Source: Zopfochytrium polystomum (taxonomy: Eukaryota > Chytridiomycota > Chytridiomycetes > Chytridiales > Chytridiaceae). Taken from it: a stretch of 59,431 nucleotides of DNA. The translations under genes were made by a program, and so were the position numbers. Below the pieces are notes generated by a model. That model saw nothing but the letters and a program-made list of their open reading frames with translations. It did no database searches and was not told the origin of the DNA. The stretch spans positions 1 to 59,431 of the forward strand of contig JAIVFJ010000355.1 in assembly GCA_025765615.1 (NCBI GenBank). The letters run 5' to 3'. Positions 1 through 9,300 of the stretch are shown in pieces; the stretch's first letter is position 1, and each line of letters begins with the position of its first letter.

Positions 1-56
1 TCATCACTTGTCTCAGTTCCTTGTCTGCCTTGTCCTGTCCTGCCCTGTTCCTGACA
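1..56 (+). repeat. Tail of the 5' LTR of an outer gypsy element (copy 0)
   Basis: The first 56 bases match the last part of the complete gypsy LTRs elsewhere in the window and end in TGACA, the LTR terminus. A degenerate primer-binding site and a gag start follow, so this is the end of a 5' LTR whose beginning lies outside the window. Confidence 0.85.
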
Positions 57-94
57 TCATAATACACTTCACCCTCTCCTACTACTCCCTGCCA

Positions 95-265
95 ATGTCT
101 GACCCAAACAACACTTTCCCTGATGCAACTACCTTCCAAGCCTTGATGGACCAGTTTCAAGCCCTTGCAAGACAGACACACCAACTTCAAGAACAAGTCC
201 TTCACCAGCAGCACCAGCTTCAACAACAACTTCACCAACAAGAACTTCAAGCTCTTCCCCTGCCC
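95..265 (+). pseudogene. Gag fragment of gypsy copy 0, interrupted by copy 1
   Basis: From the ATG at 95 the reading is the same Q-rich Gag N-terminus seen in the other copies (MSDPNNTFPDAT...). It stops being Gag at 265, where the LTR of copy 1 begins. The Gag text resumes at 3477-3526, after copy 1 and its target duplication, and is then cut by a copia LTR at 3527. This shows a nested insertion rather than an independent short gene. Confidence 0.85.
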
Positions 266-283
266 TGTTATGAATCACCCTCT

Positions 284-403
284 GGAAACCTCTGGAACCT
301 TCTAGAACATTCCTTAATGGAACCTTGTGGAACCTTCTGGAACCTTCTGGAACCTTCTAGAACATTCCTTCATGGAACCTTGTGGAACCTTCTGGAACCT
401 TCT
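284..403 (+). promoter_or_regulatory. Array of heat-shock-element (nGAAn/nTTCn) units in the LTR
   Basis: The 120 bp divide into 24 consecutive 5-bp units in one phase. Nineteen of them have GAA or TTC at the central three positions, mostly alternating (GGAAC, CTTCT, AGAAC, ATTCC). This is the arrangement bound by heat-shock factor trimers. It lies about 110-230 bp upstream of the TATA box. Equivalent arrays lie in the 3' LTR (3127-3246), the copy 0 LTR (4408-4472), copy 2 (48446-48555) and copy 3 (56944-57008). Heat inducibility is inferred, not shown. Confidence 0.7.
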
Positions 404-512
404 TTGCTTTCCTGACTTGTCTTGTTGTCATTGGTATCATTGGTATCATTGTATTACTAATTGCTCTTTCTGGAACCTTCTTTGAGTCTTGACAAGGAAG
501 ACTCTCAAAAGG

Positions 513-558
513 TATAAAAGGGGGATGGGGGACCTGTCCCATCCCTCAAGTGAATTAT
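513..558 (+). promoter_or_regulatory. LTR core promoter: TATA box and predicted RNA start
   Basis: TATAAAA at 513-519 is followed 35 bp downstream by AAGTGAATTAT (548-558). This 11-mer is exactly complementary to the primer-binding site at 636-646. Its distance from the TATA box suits a transcription start, which would place the 11-mer at the 5' end of the RNA as expected for a self-primed element. Confidence 0.6.
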
Positions 559-635
559 TGTTTCCAATACAATCATCACTCCTCTCAGTTCCTTGTCTGC
601 CATGCCTTGCCTTGTCCTGCCATGTTCCTGACATC

Positions 636-646
636 ATAATTCACTT
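636..646 (+). other. Self-primer binding site of gypsy copy 1
   Basis: ATAATTCACTT begins 2 nt after the LTR end. It is the reverse complement of 548-558 over exactly 11 nt, with mismatches on both sides. There is no TGG start typical of a tRNA primer site. The Tf1/sushi group of chromoviruses is known to prime reverse transcription from the 5' end of its own RNA in this way. Confidence 0.65.
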
Positions 647-673
647 CACCCTCTTCTACTACTCTCTGCCATC

Positions 674-1597
674 ATGTCTGACCCAAACAACACCTTCCCT
701 GATGCAACTGCCTTCCAAGCCTTGATGGACCAATTACAAGCCCTTTCAAGACAGACACACCAACTTCAAGAACAAGTCCTTCACCAGCAGCGCCAGCTTC
801 AACAACAACTTCACCAACAAGAACATCAAGCTCTTCCCCTGCCCCAAGCCAACCAAGCAAGAGAGCCCAAGGTTCCCAGCCCTGACAAGTTCACTGGGCT
901 GGCCAAAGACCTTAGGAACTTCATGGCCACTGTGGAGAATGTCATCCTTCTCCAACCTTCAAGATTTCCCAGTGAGCAAGTCAAGGTTCTTTTCACAAGC
1001 ACCCTCCTGTCTGGTCAAGCTCAATCATGGTACAGATCTCTCCCAAGCACACCCACCACCCTGCAAGAGCTCTGGGAGGGGCTGGAAGCTACCTTTGGTG
1101 ACCCCTACGCATCTTGGACAGCAAGATCCAAGCTCAAGCATATCAAGCAAGGAAAGCAATCTTGTGTGGCCTACACCAACCAATTCAAGCAACTAGCCAG
1201 AGACTCTGGATACAATGATGCAGCTCTGATGGAGCTGTACCATGATGGTCTCCATGAGTCTATCCAAGACATGCTCTCCCAGTCTCTGCACATCCCTGAG
1301 ACCTTGGAAGAGTACATTCTCCTTGCCATCAAGATTGACAACAGTCTCTACTCCAAGAGGCTGAAGCAAAGACAAGTAGGAACTACATCAAGACCTACCC
1401 CAGTTCCTCAAGCTCTTACAGTTCCTGAACCCATGCAAGTGGATGCAGTTGAGACACTTCCTAAGGGTCCTCTGAGCCAAGAGGAGAAAACAAGGAGGGC
1501 CCAGCAGGGACTGTGTTTCTACTGTGGCTCCAAGGAGCATGCTGTCAAGGACTGCCCAAGGAAGAAGCACCCAAACTCCCAGGTCCAGGCTCACTGA
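674..1597 (+). CDS. Gag polyprotein of gypsy copy 1
   Basis: A 307-aa structural protein that would package element RNA. It opens with a glutamine-rich coiled segment (about residues 20-60), followed by the retrotransposon Gag core (about 75-215, including SGQAQSWYRSL and the SCVAYTNQFKQLA stretch). It ends with one CCHC zinc knuckle, CFYCGSKEHAVKDC (CX2CX4HX4C). The ATG lies 40 bp after the LTR, and the start is conserved in the other copies. It overlaps the downstream pol frame by up to about 85 bp in the -1 frame, so Pol would need a -1 frameshift or internal initiation. I see no classic slippery heptamer. This Gag appears intact. Confidence 0.9.
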   Translation: MSDPNNTFPDATAFQALMDQLQALSRQTHQLQEQVLHQQRQLQQQLHQQEHQALPLPQANQAREPKVPSPDKFTGLAKDLRNFMATVENVILLQPSRFPSEQVKVLFTSTLLSGQAQSWYRSLPSTPTTLQELWEGLEATFGDPYASWTARSKLKHIKQGKQSCVAYTNQFKQLARDSGYNDAALMELYHDGLHESIQDMLSQSLHIPETLEEYILLAIKIDNSLYSKRLKQRQVGTTSRPTPVPQALTVPEPMQVDAVETLPKGPLSQEEKTRRAQQGLCFYCGSKEHAVKDCPRKKHPNSQVQAH

Positions 1598-3108
1598 GGG
1601 GCAATTCCCTGGACCCTCCTCCAAGCTGCCCCTGTTTCATCACCACCACCAGCACCACAAACACCTCAGATTCCAAGCCCCACCAACTCACCATGGATGT
1701 CAAGATTCAACTCTCACCCAAGTCAACCATCACAACCAAGGCCCTTATAGACTCTGGATCATCCTGCAACATCATTGATGCCACCCTTGCCAAGTCTTGT
1801 GCCATTCCTACGATCAAGAAATCCACACCCCTCAAGGTCCACTTTGCCAATCATGCTCTGTTCAAGGAAATCAGCCATGAAACCAAGCTAAACCTCCACA
1901 TCCAAGACTTTCCACCATCCATGGTCAATCTGGAAGTATTGGATCTTGGCTCACCCACATTCTCTGTCATCCTGGGATTACCATGGCTGCAAGCCCAGAA
2001 CCCTGCCATTGATTGGGTCACTGGTCAAGTCCAACCTCCACCAATTGGAACAGTCACCCAAAACTCAAGTCAAGCCCCCAAGTCTCATGCTCTCAAGTCC
2101 CTGATTCAAGGCTCTCAGCCTAGTATCCAAGGTCAACCACAAATGACAGCTCCAGTATCAGCCTGCAGCTCACAGATCCCAGCCAAGATTCAAGTTTCAC
2201 AGTTCACAGTTCATAGTCAAGATTCCAGCACAGCTCATAGAGCTCACAGTCATGGCCAAGTCTGTAGTTCACAGAACCCACAGTCAAAGATTCAAGTACC
2301 ACAGTTCACAGTCCAAATTCAAGATTCAAGCTCCACAGCTCACAGTCTTTGCCAAGAACAGAACCCTCAGTCAAAGATTCAAGAATCACAGTTCCCAGTC
2401 AACAATTCAAGCCCCACTGCTGATGAGCACAGAAGGACAGACCTTGCACCTGAAGGGGGAGATGGTTTCACCCCACCTTCCAAGACACACCTTTCACTGC
2501 TTCCTGACAGTGTGTGGGCCCATGCTATTTCCAAGGACCCCAAGCCTCACAAGATTCAAATCAGCCAAGAAGAGGAAAAACTTGAGATACTCAAGACAGG
2601 GCATGATGCAGCAACAGCTGGACACCCAGGAGAGCACAAGACATATGAGCTTGCTTCCAGAGACTTTTACTGGCCAGGCATGAGGAAGAACTTGCAGTCC
2701 AAAAGACCAAGTCCCAAGCTAGACAACCTCAAGTTGAGACCTTTCAAGATCTTGGGGCAAATCAATCCAGTCACCTTCAAGCTGGATCTCCCTGCATCCA
2801 TGAAGATCCACCCAGTTTTCCATGTCAGCCTTTTGGAGAAGTTTGTGGCCAATTCCATTCCAGGCAGAGTTGTTCCTCCTCCTCCTCCAGTTGAGGTAGA
2901 AGGTGAAGAGGAATTTGAGGTTGAACAAATCTTGGATGCCAAGTGGTTTGGAAGGACACTCAAGTTCCTTGTTAAGTGGAAAGGTTACTCAGATGCTGAC
3001 AACACCTGGGAACCTGAGTCAAACCTCACTCACTGCCAAGACCTTCTACTCAAGTTCAAGACCAGGTACCCCACCAAGTTGCAGAAGAGGCCTAAAAGGG
3101 GGAGATGA
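1513..3108 (+). CDS. Pol-like polyprotein of gypsy copy 1: protease, zinc-finger remnant, chromodomain
   Basis: About 531 codons in the -1 frame relative to gag; 1513 is simply the first ATG of the open frame. An aspartic protease carries ALIDSGSSCNII and a later VILGLPWL flap-like strand. Next is a repetitive Q/S/H linker (about 2080-2430). A short piece of the integrase N-terminus follows ([10 protein letters not shown]...FYWPGMRK). At 2681-2688 the text jumps directly to the GPY/F-like segment ([12 protein letters not shown]) and a chromodomain (ILDAKWFGRTLKFLVKWKGY, then TWEPESNL). RT, RNase H and the integrase catalytic triad are missing. The frame stays open, so a PR-chromodomain protein could still be made. 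Confidence 0.85.
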   Translation: MFLLWLQGACCQGLPKEEAPKLPGPGSLRGNSLDPPPSCPCFITTTSTTNTSDSKPHQLTMDVKIQLSPKSTITTKALIDSGSSCNIIDATLAKSCAIPTIKKSTPLKVHFANHALFKEISHETKLNLHIQDFPPSMVNLEVLDLGSPTFSVILGLPWLQAQNPAIDWVTGQVQPPPIGTVTQNSSQAPKSHALKSLIQGSQPSIQGQPQMTAPVSACSSQIPAKIQVSQFTVHSQDSSTAHRAHSHGQVCSSQNPQSKIQVPQFTVQIQDSSSTAHSLCQEQNPQSKIQESQFPVNNSSPTADEHRRTDLAPEGGDGFTPPSKTHLSLLPDSVWAHAISKDPKPHKIQISQEEEKLEILKTGHDAATAGHPGEHKTYELASRDFYWPGMRKNLQSKRPSPKLDNLKLRPFKILGQINPVTFKLDLPASMKIHPVFHVSLLEKFVANSIPGRVVPPPPPVEVEGEEEFEVEQILDAKWFGRTLKFLVKWKGYSDADNTWEPESNLTHCQDLLLKFKTRYPTKLQKRPKRGR

Positions 3109-3476
3109 TGTTATGAATCACCCTCTGGAAACCTCTGGAACCTTCTAGAACATTCCTTAATGGAACCTTGTGGAACCTTCTGGAACCTTCTGGAACCTTC
3201 TAGAACATTCCTTCATGGAACCTTGTGGAACCTTCTGGAACCTTCTTTGCTTTCCTGACTTGTCTTGTTGTCATTGGTATCATTGGTATCATTGTATTAC
3301 TAATTGCTCTTTCTGGAACCTTCTTTGAGTCTTGACAAGGAAGACTCTCAAAAGGTATAAAAGGGGGATGGGGGACCTGTCCCATCCCTCAAGTGAATTA
3401 TTGTTTCCAATACAATCATCACTCCTCTCAGTTCCTTGTCTGCCATGCCTTGCCTTGTCCTGCCATGTTCCTGACA
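3109..3476 (+). repeat. 3' LTR of gypsy copy 1
   Basis: It starts directly after a polypurine tract (AAAAGGGGGAGATGA) that abuts the chromodomain stop codon. It is 368 bp and appears identical to the 5' LTR. TGCCC follows at 3477-3481. Confidence 0.93.
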
Positions 3477-3526
3477 TGCCCCAAGCCACCCAAGCAAGAC
3501 AGCCCAAGGTTCCCAGCCCCGACAAG

Positions 3527-4231
3527 TGTAAACAGTCTACTCTGAGTGAGTGAGTGGAAGGAGTGGATGAAGTGGAGATGTGTGTTTGTGGGTGGTCCTT
3601 CTCCCAACTTGGAGAGAAAGGGAAAAAAAAAACTCTGTTATGAATAATTGAAACATAATGATGATATGCATGCTGTAATAGTTGCTAGCCAAGCGTGACT
3701 GGCACAGGGTAAAAACCTCTTCTATATTATGGTCGAGGGTGCAAAGCGAAGCAAGTGGCTGAGAGGTAGAAAGAAAGAAAGGATACAACTGAGGTTTGAA
3801 TCAAGGACAAGGGCATGTGGGCAAAGTAAACAGTCTAATCTGAGTAAGTGAGTGGAAGGAGTGAATGAAGTGGAGATGTGTTTGTGGGTGGTCCTTCTCC
3901 CCAACTTACAGAGAAAGAGAAAAAACTCTGTTATGAATAATTGATACATAATGATGATATGCACGCTGTAATAGTTGCTAGGAAAGCGTGACTGGCACAG
4001 GGTAAAAACCTCTCCTATATTATCTGCTTGAGCAGAGGAGGAGGAAAACTGCTGACACCAGGTTTCTGTTCCACTTAATACTCAGAGTATTTGTCAACAG
4101 TGCAAGCCAGTGCCCAGGTCTGCATTGGTGGTGGCTCGCTCTCCGCATGGGCATTGTGAGAACGATAACTGACAGTCACAATAGGTTTGGGTCCGTCTTG
4201 TGCCTCTTGCTGCAAACCAGTCTGCCTAACA
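3527..4231 (-). repeat. Compound copia LTR remnant inside gypsy copy 0
   Basis: The piece at 3527-3725 is the terminal half of the copia LTR in inverted orientation (starts TGTAAACAG). About 100 bp of unrelated DNA follows. A second, nearly full LTR spans about 3826-4231 (ends CCTAACA). The left flank is gypsy gag and the right flank is gypsy chromodomain. The flanking pentamers differ (ACAAG and GAAGG), so this is not one simple insertion. Confidence 0.75.
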
Positions 4232-4389
4232 GAAGGACACTCAAGTTCCTTGTCAAGTGGAAAGGTTACTCAGATGCTGACAACACCTGAGAACCTGAGT
4301 CAAACCTCACTCACTGCCAAGACCTTATGCTCAAGTTCAAGACCAGGTACCCCACCAAGTTGCAGAAGAGGCTTAAAAGGGGGAGATGA
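4232..4389 (+). pseudogene. Chromodomain remnant of gypsy copy 0
   Basis: The sequence resumes in the middle of the chromodomain (RTLKFLVKWKGYSDADNT) but TGG has become TGA (stop) in the following codon. It then runs to the polypurine tract and 3' LTR. Everything between gag (3526) and this point is missing from copy 0. Confidence 0.8.
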
Positions 4390-4698
4390 TGTTATGAATC
4401 ACCCTCAGGAAACCTCTGGAACCTTCTAGAACATTCCTTCATGGAACCTTGTGGAGCCTTCTGGAACCTTCTTTGCTTTCCTGACTGGTCTTGTTGTTGT
4501 CATTGGTATCATTGGTATCATTGTATTACCAATTGTTCTTTCTGGAACTTTCTTTGAGTCTTGACAAGGAAGGCTCTCAAAACGTATAAAGGGGGATGGA
4601 GACCTGTCCCATCCCTCAAGTGAATTATTGTTTCCAATACAATCTTCACTCCTCTCAGTTCCTTGTATGCCTTGTCCTGTCCTGCCCTGTTCTTGACA
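4390..4698 (+). repeat. 3' LTR of gypsy copy 0 (short variant)
   Basis: A 309-bp LTR, TGTTATG...TTGACA. It has 13 rather than 24 heat-shock-like pentamer units and several substitutions, consistent with an older insertion than copy 1. Confidence 0.88.
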
Positions 4699-6395
4699 TG
4701 TACCGTACCGCAGCACGTATTTCTTTTAGGTCTTGAACTTGAATTATCAAATTTCTGAATATCTGGACAAATTTCTTGTGCTGGCAAATTCTTTTAACTT
4801 TATAGCCTATAGACTAGAGGAACAAAGATTGGGTGGTGCCTGGGTAGCTGGTAAGGCTCTCCAGGGAACAGAACGGACCAAAAAAAACGCCGGTCTGGGT
4901 CCGTTATGAGAAGTGTGGGTCCGTTCCGAGGGGCCGTGCCGTTTGCAAAGAAGAGTGGTCCAGTCCGCTCCGGGACTGGCCGGACCGACAGGTAAGGCTG
5001 CAGTTTCGAGTTAAACAATGCGTCTGCTGGGGTTTGGTAGTCTGTGGCGGTGTAAATGCGAAGATTTGAAGTGGTTCATATATAGTCAACCACTTTTGAC
5101 GGTGTGACAGACCCACAGACCGTGCTACAAAACTAAAATTGGTCGGGTCCGATCCGGGTCGGGTCCGCCAGCCAAAATTCAAAATGGGTCCGAGTTTAGA
5201 CGGACCGGAACAGATCGCCGGCACCGAGGCCCGTCCGCGGAGAGCCTTAGGAGCTGGTAAGGCCAAGGGTTTTAGATGCCATTAAGGTTCCACACCCACA
5301 CAATTTTGTTTGTGCAAGCAGACGTAGGTTATCTCCCAGAGGACGAAGGAGAATTTTATTAAGCTCTGAGTGTAATAGGCGTTCGCAAGCGGAACCTCAA
5401 AGCTTGTCCCAATGAAGGTTCGGCAGACTCAGCAGGAGGGAGAAAGAATGAGAGTCATTGGTGATTTGCAGTAAGCAGCTCTGAACCCAGATACTGCATT
5501 TGTCCAACCTTCGATCCCTGACTCGAAGCAGAAGTGCTTCTCTAACACTGAAGTCTGTCCTTTGCGCTATATCACAGTCATTCACTGGATTTCCTGTCGG
5601 GGTAGGCCTTGCATTCTTTCCGCTCGATTGAGGCGAATGAATTTTTGCCCCGAGATAGAGAGAGAGAGAGAGAGAGACAGAGAGAGTGAGAGAGAGACAG
5701 AGAGACAGAGAGAGACAGACCATAGTGAGACAGAGTGCGAGAAACGAGAACGCGGACAGACAAAGACGCGTCGCGCTGGAGCGCGCCGAGGTTGAGGGTG
5801 GGAGACAGAGATCGGCCAGTGACGCGAACAATGGCGGCGACTGGCGCGCTCGCAGAAGGTGAAGCAAAAATAATTAAGTCTTTCAGGTTGAAAGATAACT
5901 CAATAACGTGCCTACTCTTGATCCCCCCCAACGACCCATCGCCCCCGAATGCGATCACGGGGCGTAGCGAAAAGTCCATCTCTTCCTTGTCCCTCTCGTT
6001 CTTCTCATCGCAACGAGCAGTCTCGCCCACTCCGGCAATCTCAGGAGTTAGGATTGGTGACTCCTTCTGGATTGCTGGACTGGCACTGGAGTCTAAGTGT
6101 GCTGCGATCAACTTGTTCACAGACTCCAGAGCGTGGGGTGGTTAGCCGCACAGGGCCAACCTCGAATCGGCCTCCAATTTCGCCCCTCTACACACTCGAT
6201 TCAAAAGAAGACTGCGTGCAGAAGCCCCGAGAACGTGTTTGGTTCTTAATCGACGCGTCAACGATGCTGGCTAGGGAACAGACTGATCCTTGCAACAGCT
6301 GTCCGCTCCGTCACCCTTTCACCCGCAATGTGGTCATCTCATCCAGAACACCCGAGCGCACAAATACTGGACCGATCTACCGTTGGAGACTAAAA
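4699..6395. other. Intergenic stretch with GGTCCG-rich motif cluster and a GA microsatellite
   Basis: No gene is supported here. Between about 4850 and 5240 the hexamer GGTCCG/CGGACC and close variants recur many times. From about 5655 to 5720 there is a (GA)n-rich microsatellite. Open frames exist across 5.6-6.4 kb but show no recognisable domain. The ATG at 6396 is preferred as the start of the next gene because a signal peptide begins there. Confidence 0.5.
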
Positions 6396-9300
6396 ATGAG
6401 CTTATTGTGCTGGGCGCTTTTGTGCTCGGGCAGCTCAAAGTTCCTTGCTGCTGCACAACCGGCCAGCCCTCCATCGAACCCAGTAGTCAAACAGTACGAA
6501 GCGGAAGACTCTCCCCACCACCGAGACTTTCTGTCGAAAGATCTTGCAGCCAATGGCGCCGTTGAGACACCAAGCCCAATAGTTTCTTTCTCTCCAAGTG
6601 GCCTTCCCATTCGTACTCGACCAGCAGGAAAGGAAAATCTGCAAACAGTTATATTTTTGGCGCCGATCCCACAGGCGAATACGTACTGGGCAGGACTTCT
6701 GTCAAGTTTGTACATGCAGCTGGATATTCTATCCCTTGAGGGAAGCTTAATGAGCAACGTCTGGGTTGACATAATATCGTTTGAAACGAGTCGCGCGAAC
6801 ATCGCAAAGGACATTTACTACATTCTCACTGGAACTACGGGCGCTGTTCTTGGTTTGACTAGTAAGTTTTAGCCTCAGAGATCAAACAAATAGTTACCTT
6901 CATCGGCGCAAAGTCGACGGCTCTCTTCCCTCCATAGAAGGAGTCGTTGCTGGATCGATGTTTGATTTACCCGTTTGTGATGGACAAGGTGCGTTGCACG
7001 AATTGATGCGAAGAATTAATGGCGGCAACTAAACTACTATCAGAGTCCTCTAATGCCATGATCCTGACTGAAATCGGGTCCACCTTTCTTCGAATGCGGC
7101 CTGACGTTCTGGCAGAAGTCAACACTACACTTCGCTTCATCCAGCAGAACCAATGGGACGAAATTGCCTTCGTGTATTCCTCCACGTCACCGTACGCGGG
7201 TTTGTAGTCGAAGAAGCTACTGCGAGGATTCTAACTGCCTCGCTCGCTAGCATCCCCAAATATGGTTCAGATGGCTGCGGAGTTTAACATATCAACGTCC
7301 GTTCACTTTGAAGTTATGAGTAGCACCAGCTCGGCCTTGCAATGCCGCCTTGCCTTGAAGGCCATCAAAGAGTCCAGCGTCATGGTTATCGTTTTTTTTG
7401 GTGATTCGGACCTTCTGCTTTCGTGCTTCGTGGAAGCTGAGTACGTGAAAAGCCATTGTTAAGTCCCCGTTGAACTGATGCGTTGAACTGGTTTCTTTCA
7501 CGCCAGGCAATTATCGATGCTTCCGCCGGACGGATACACGTGGATTCTGGATGACAACACCATGGCAGGCATGGACAAGAGCAACTCCACAACTTTCAGC
7601 GGAATGTTTGGAGTGTCTGCTGATGAAGGATCAGGCGACAAGTATAATCAATTTTTGAGTCGCTGGAATGATCCTCTCATGGCGGCAAGGTCTGTAGCTT
7701 GTCTTTGGGCCACTGAAACTCATCCAGCACGGATAGATATCCAAACATAACCACCATACAACCGCAACGTGGATACATGTCAGTACATTTGAGATCGAAA
7801 ACTGGGCGTTTACAGTTTCTTCAGGTTTTCCAACACGTGCCTGCATTTGCTTCTCGATGGTTTTGACAGAGTAGGTCATGGTATGAGCATTCCACAAATT
7901 TACGAGTTCCTCTTTCGTTGCAGATGATGCGCAGTAACGCAACTCTTTGGGAAAATCCGGCGTTGCTTGCCAGAGGAGGGTTTAGGACGAACGCCCGTCC
8001 CAGCGGTGTCAGTAGCGCAGACTTTGACGCGCTTTCCGGAGCTGGCAAGCTGGCAAGCTACTTTACGAATCCTAATTTGGTGACTGTGACTGGGTCCGTC
8101 GAGTTTGAACCAGGAAGTGCAGACCGAGATGGGTTCGTTCAATGTCGAAGAGCTTTGCAGGGCTGGCTACTGATTATATTACAGGTCCTTCACAATTCTG
8201 TTTAATAATGGCAGTTTCATTCCAATCGGTGTTAGTCTCAAACATCAAACGAACATCAGCTGGTCAACCTTGAGCAACGCTGGGTGGATACGACCACCCT
8301 GTCGGCAAGGTAATGAGCAGCTCTCTTTTAAATAAACTAAGGAAGAATCGATTGGGTGGACCTAGTGTCTCAATCGAAGCTGAATACTTTAGCAATCGGC
8401 ATCGGCGTACCGGCCGGCTTTCTTCTCGTTCTAACTGTCGTGTTCACTATTTTACTTCAAGTTCGGCTTTTGCGGAATAGAAAGCTTCTTGATGAACTAT
8501 CGAGAGCTAAAAATGAGGTGAGGGAAAGTGTTTATGTTGACTACGGAGTCCTTACTTTAATTCTGAAATCCCGCGGAAATGAAAAGGAAACGACGAAAAA
8601 CGAAGGGGCTGGTCAAAAAGCGATTGATCTCATCGATCGACTCCGTGTAAACTACCGTGCGGGATTTTTTAGAAAGAATGCGGTGACGAACGCGGACTTT
8701 GACTTTCTCGTTAACGCCTTCCTCTCTGGAGCGAAGTCCTACGTTCCGACTTTTGATAACCATACTGGAGATGTCCAGAAATTCATGCTTCAAGCGGTCA
8801 TGGGCACGAATGTTTCCGATTCGAGAGGGGAGAGAAAGGAGGACAACGAAGGGGGCGAGGAGGAATCAGGCGAGCTCGGAACGCTCCCAAAAGGATCCAC
8901 CGGAAGAGTAGGCTCAACCCGGCGACAGCGGCGGTTTCGATCTGCGATAAAAAGGGGCCCTGACGATGTGCCTGAAGAGGATCACGACAGCCAGTCTATG
9001 GGACGTGATGTGAGCGGATCCAACGCGCACTTGCCCTCTACTTTCTCCTCTGAGTCTGAGGGGGGCCCGGTATTCCTGGATCAGCCGAGAAAAAGCTACG
9101 CTGTTCACACAGAACTGGAGAAGCCGGTCGAAGACTTCTCGCAGCTGAATCGAGTTATGATACAGGACTACTTGGATTTATGGTATCTTTCGTGGAATAT
9201 CGATATGTTCGACCTGAGCGAGCTGTCCGGTGGCCACCCTCTCTATTTCTCCGGCGTTTGGCTTATGGAGGAAATGAATATTCTCTCTTACTTTCCAATA

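Larger units (their letters stand above)
266..633 (+). repeat. 5' LTR of gypsy copy 1
   Basis: The LTR runs from TGTTATG to TGACA. In order it contains the GAA/TTC array (284-403), a TATA box (513-519), the likely RNA start (548-558) and the U5 tail. The same sequence recurs at 3109-3476. Confidence 0.93.
266..3476 (+). mobile_element. Ty3/gypsy chromovirus-type LTR element, copy 1 (no RT/RNase H, integrase core deleted)
   Basis: Two 368-bp LTRs (266-633 and 3109-3476) start TGTTATG and end TGACA, and I see no difference between them. The element is flanked by the 5-bp target duplication TGCCC (261-265 and 3477-3481). Inside are gag with a zinc knuckle, then a -1 frame with a DSG protease, a Q/S-rich linker, the start of the integrase zinc-finger region, a GPY/F-like module and a chromodomain. 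RT, RNase H and the integrase catalytic core are absent. Identical LTRs suggest a recent insertion. The deletions mean it would need enzymes supplied in trans. Confidence 0.9.

Noticed and set aside
8..415. A 135-codon frame running from gypsy gag into the next LTR
   Set aside because: It is a chimera of the copy 0 gag start and the copy 1 LTR created by insertion, not a gene.
5480..5580. Possible tRNA near 5.5 kb (hairpins and a B-box-like TTCGATCCC)
   Set aside because: No acceptor or D-arm pairing could be made on either strand.
5949..6395. In-frame upstream extension of the phosphodiesterase gene
   Set aside because: The extension has no domain and would bury the signal peptide that begins at 6396.
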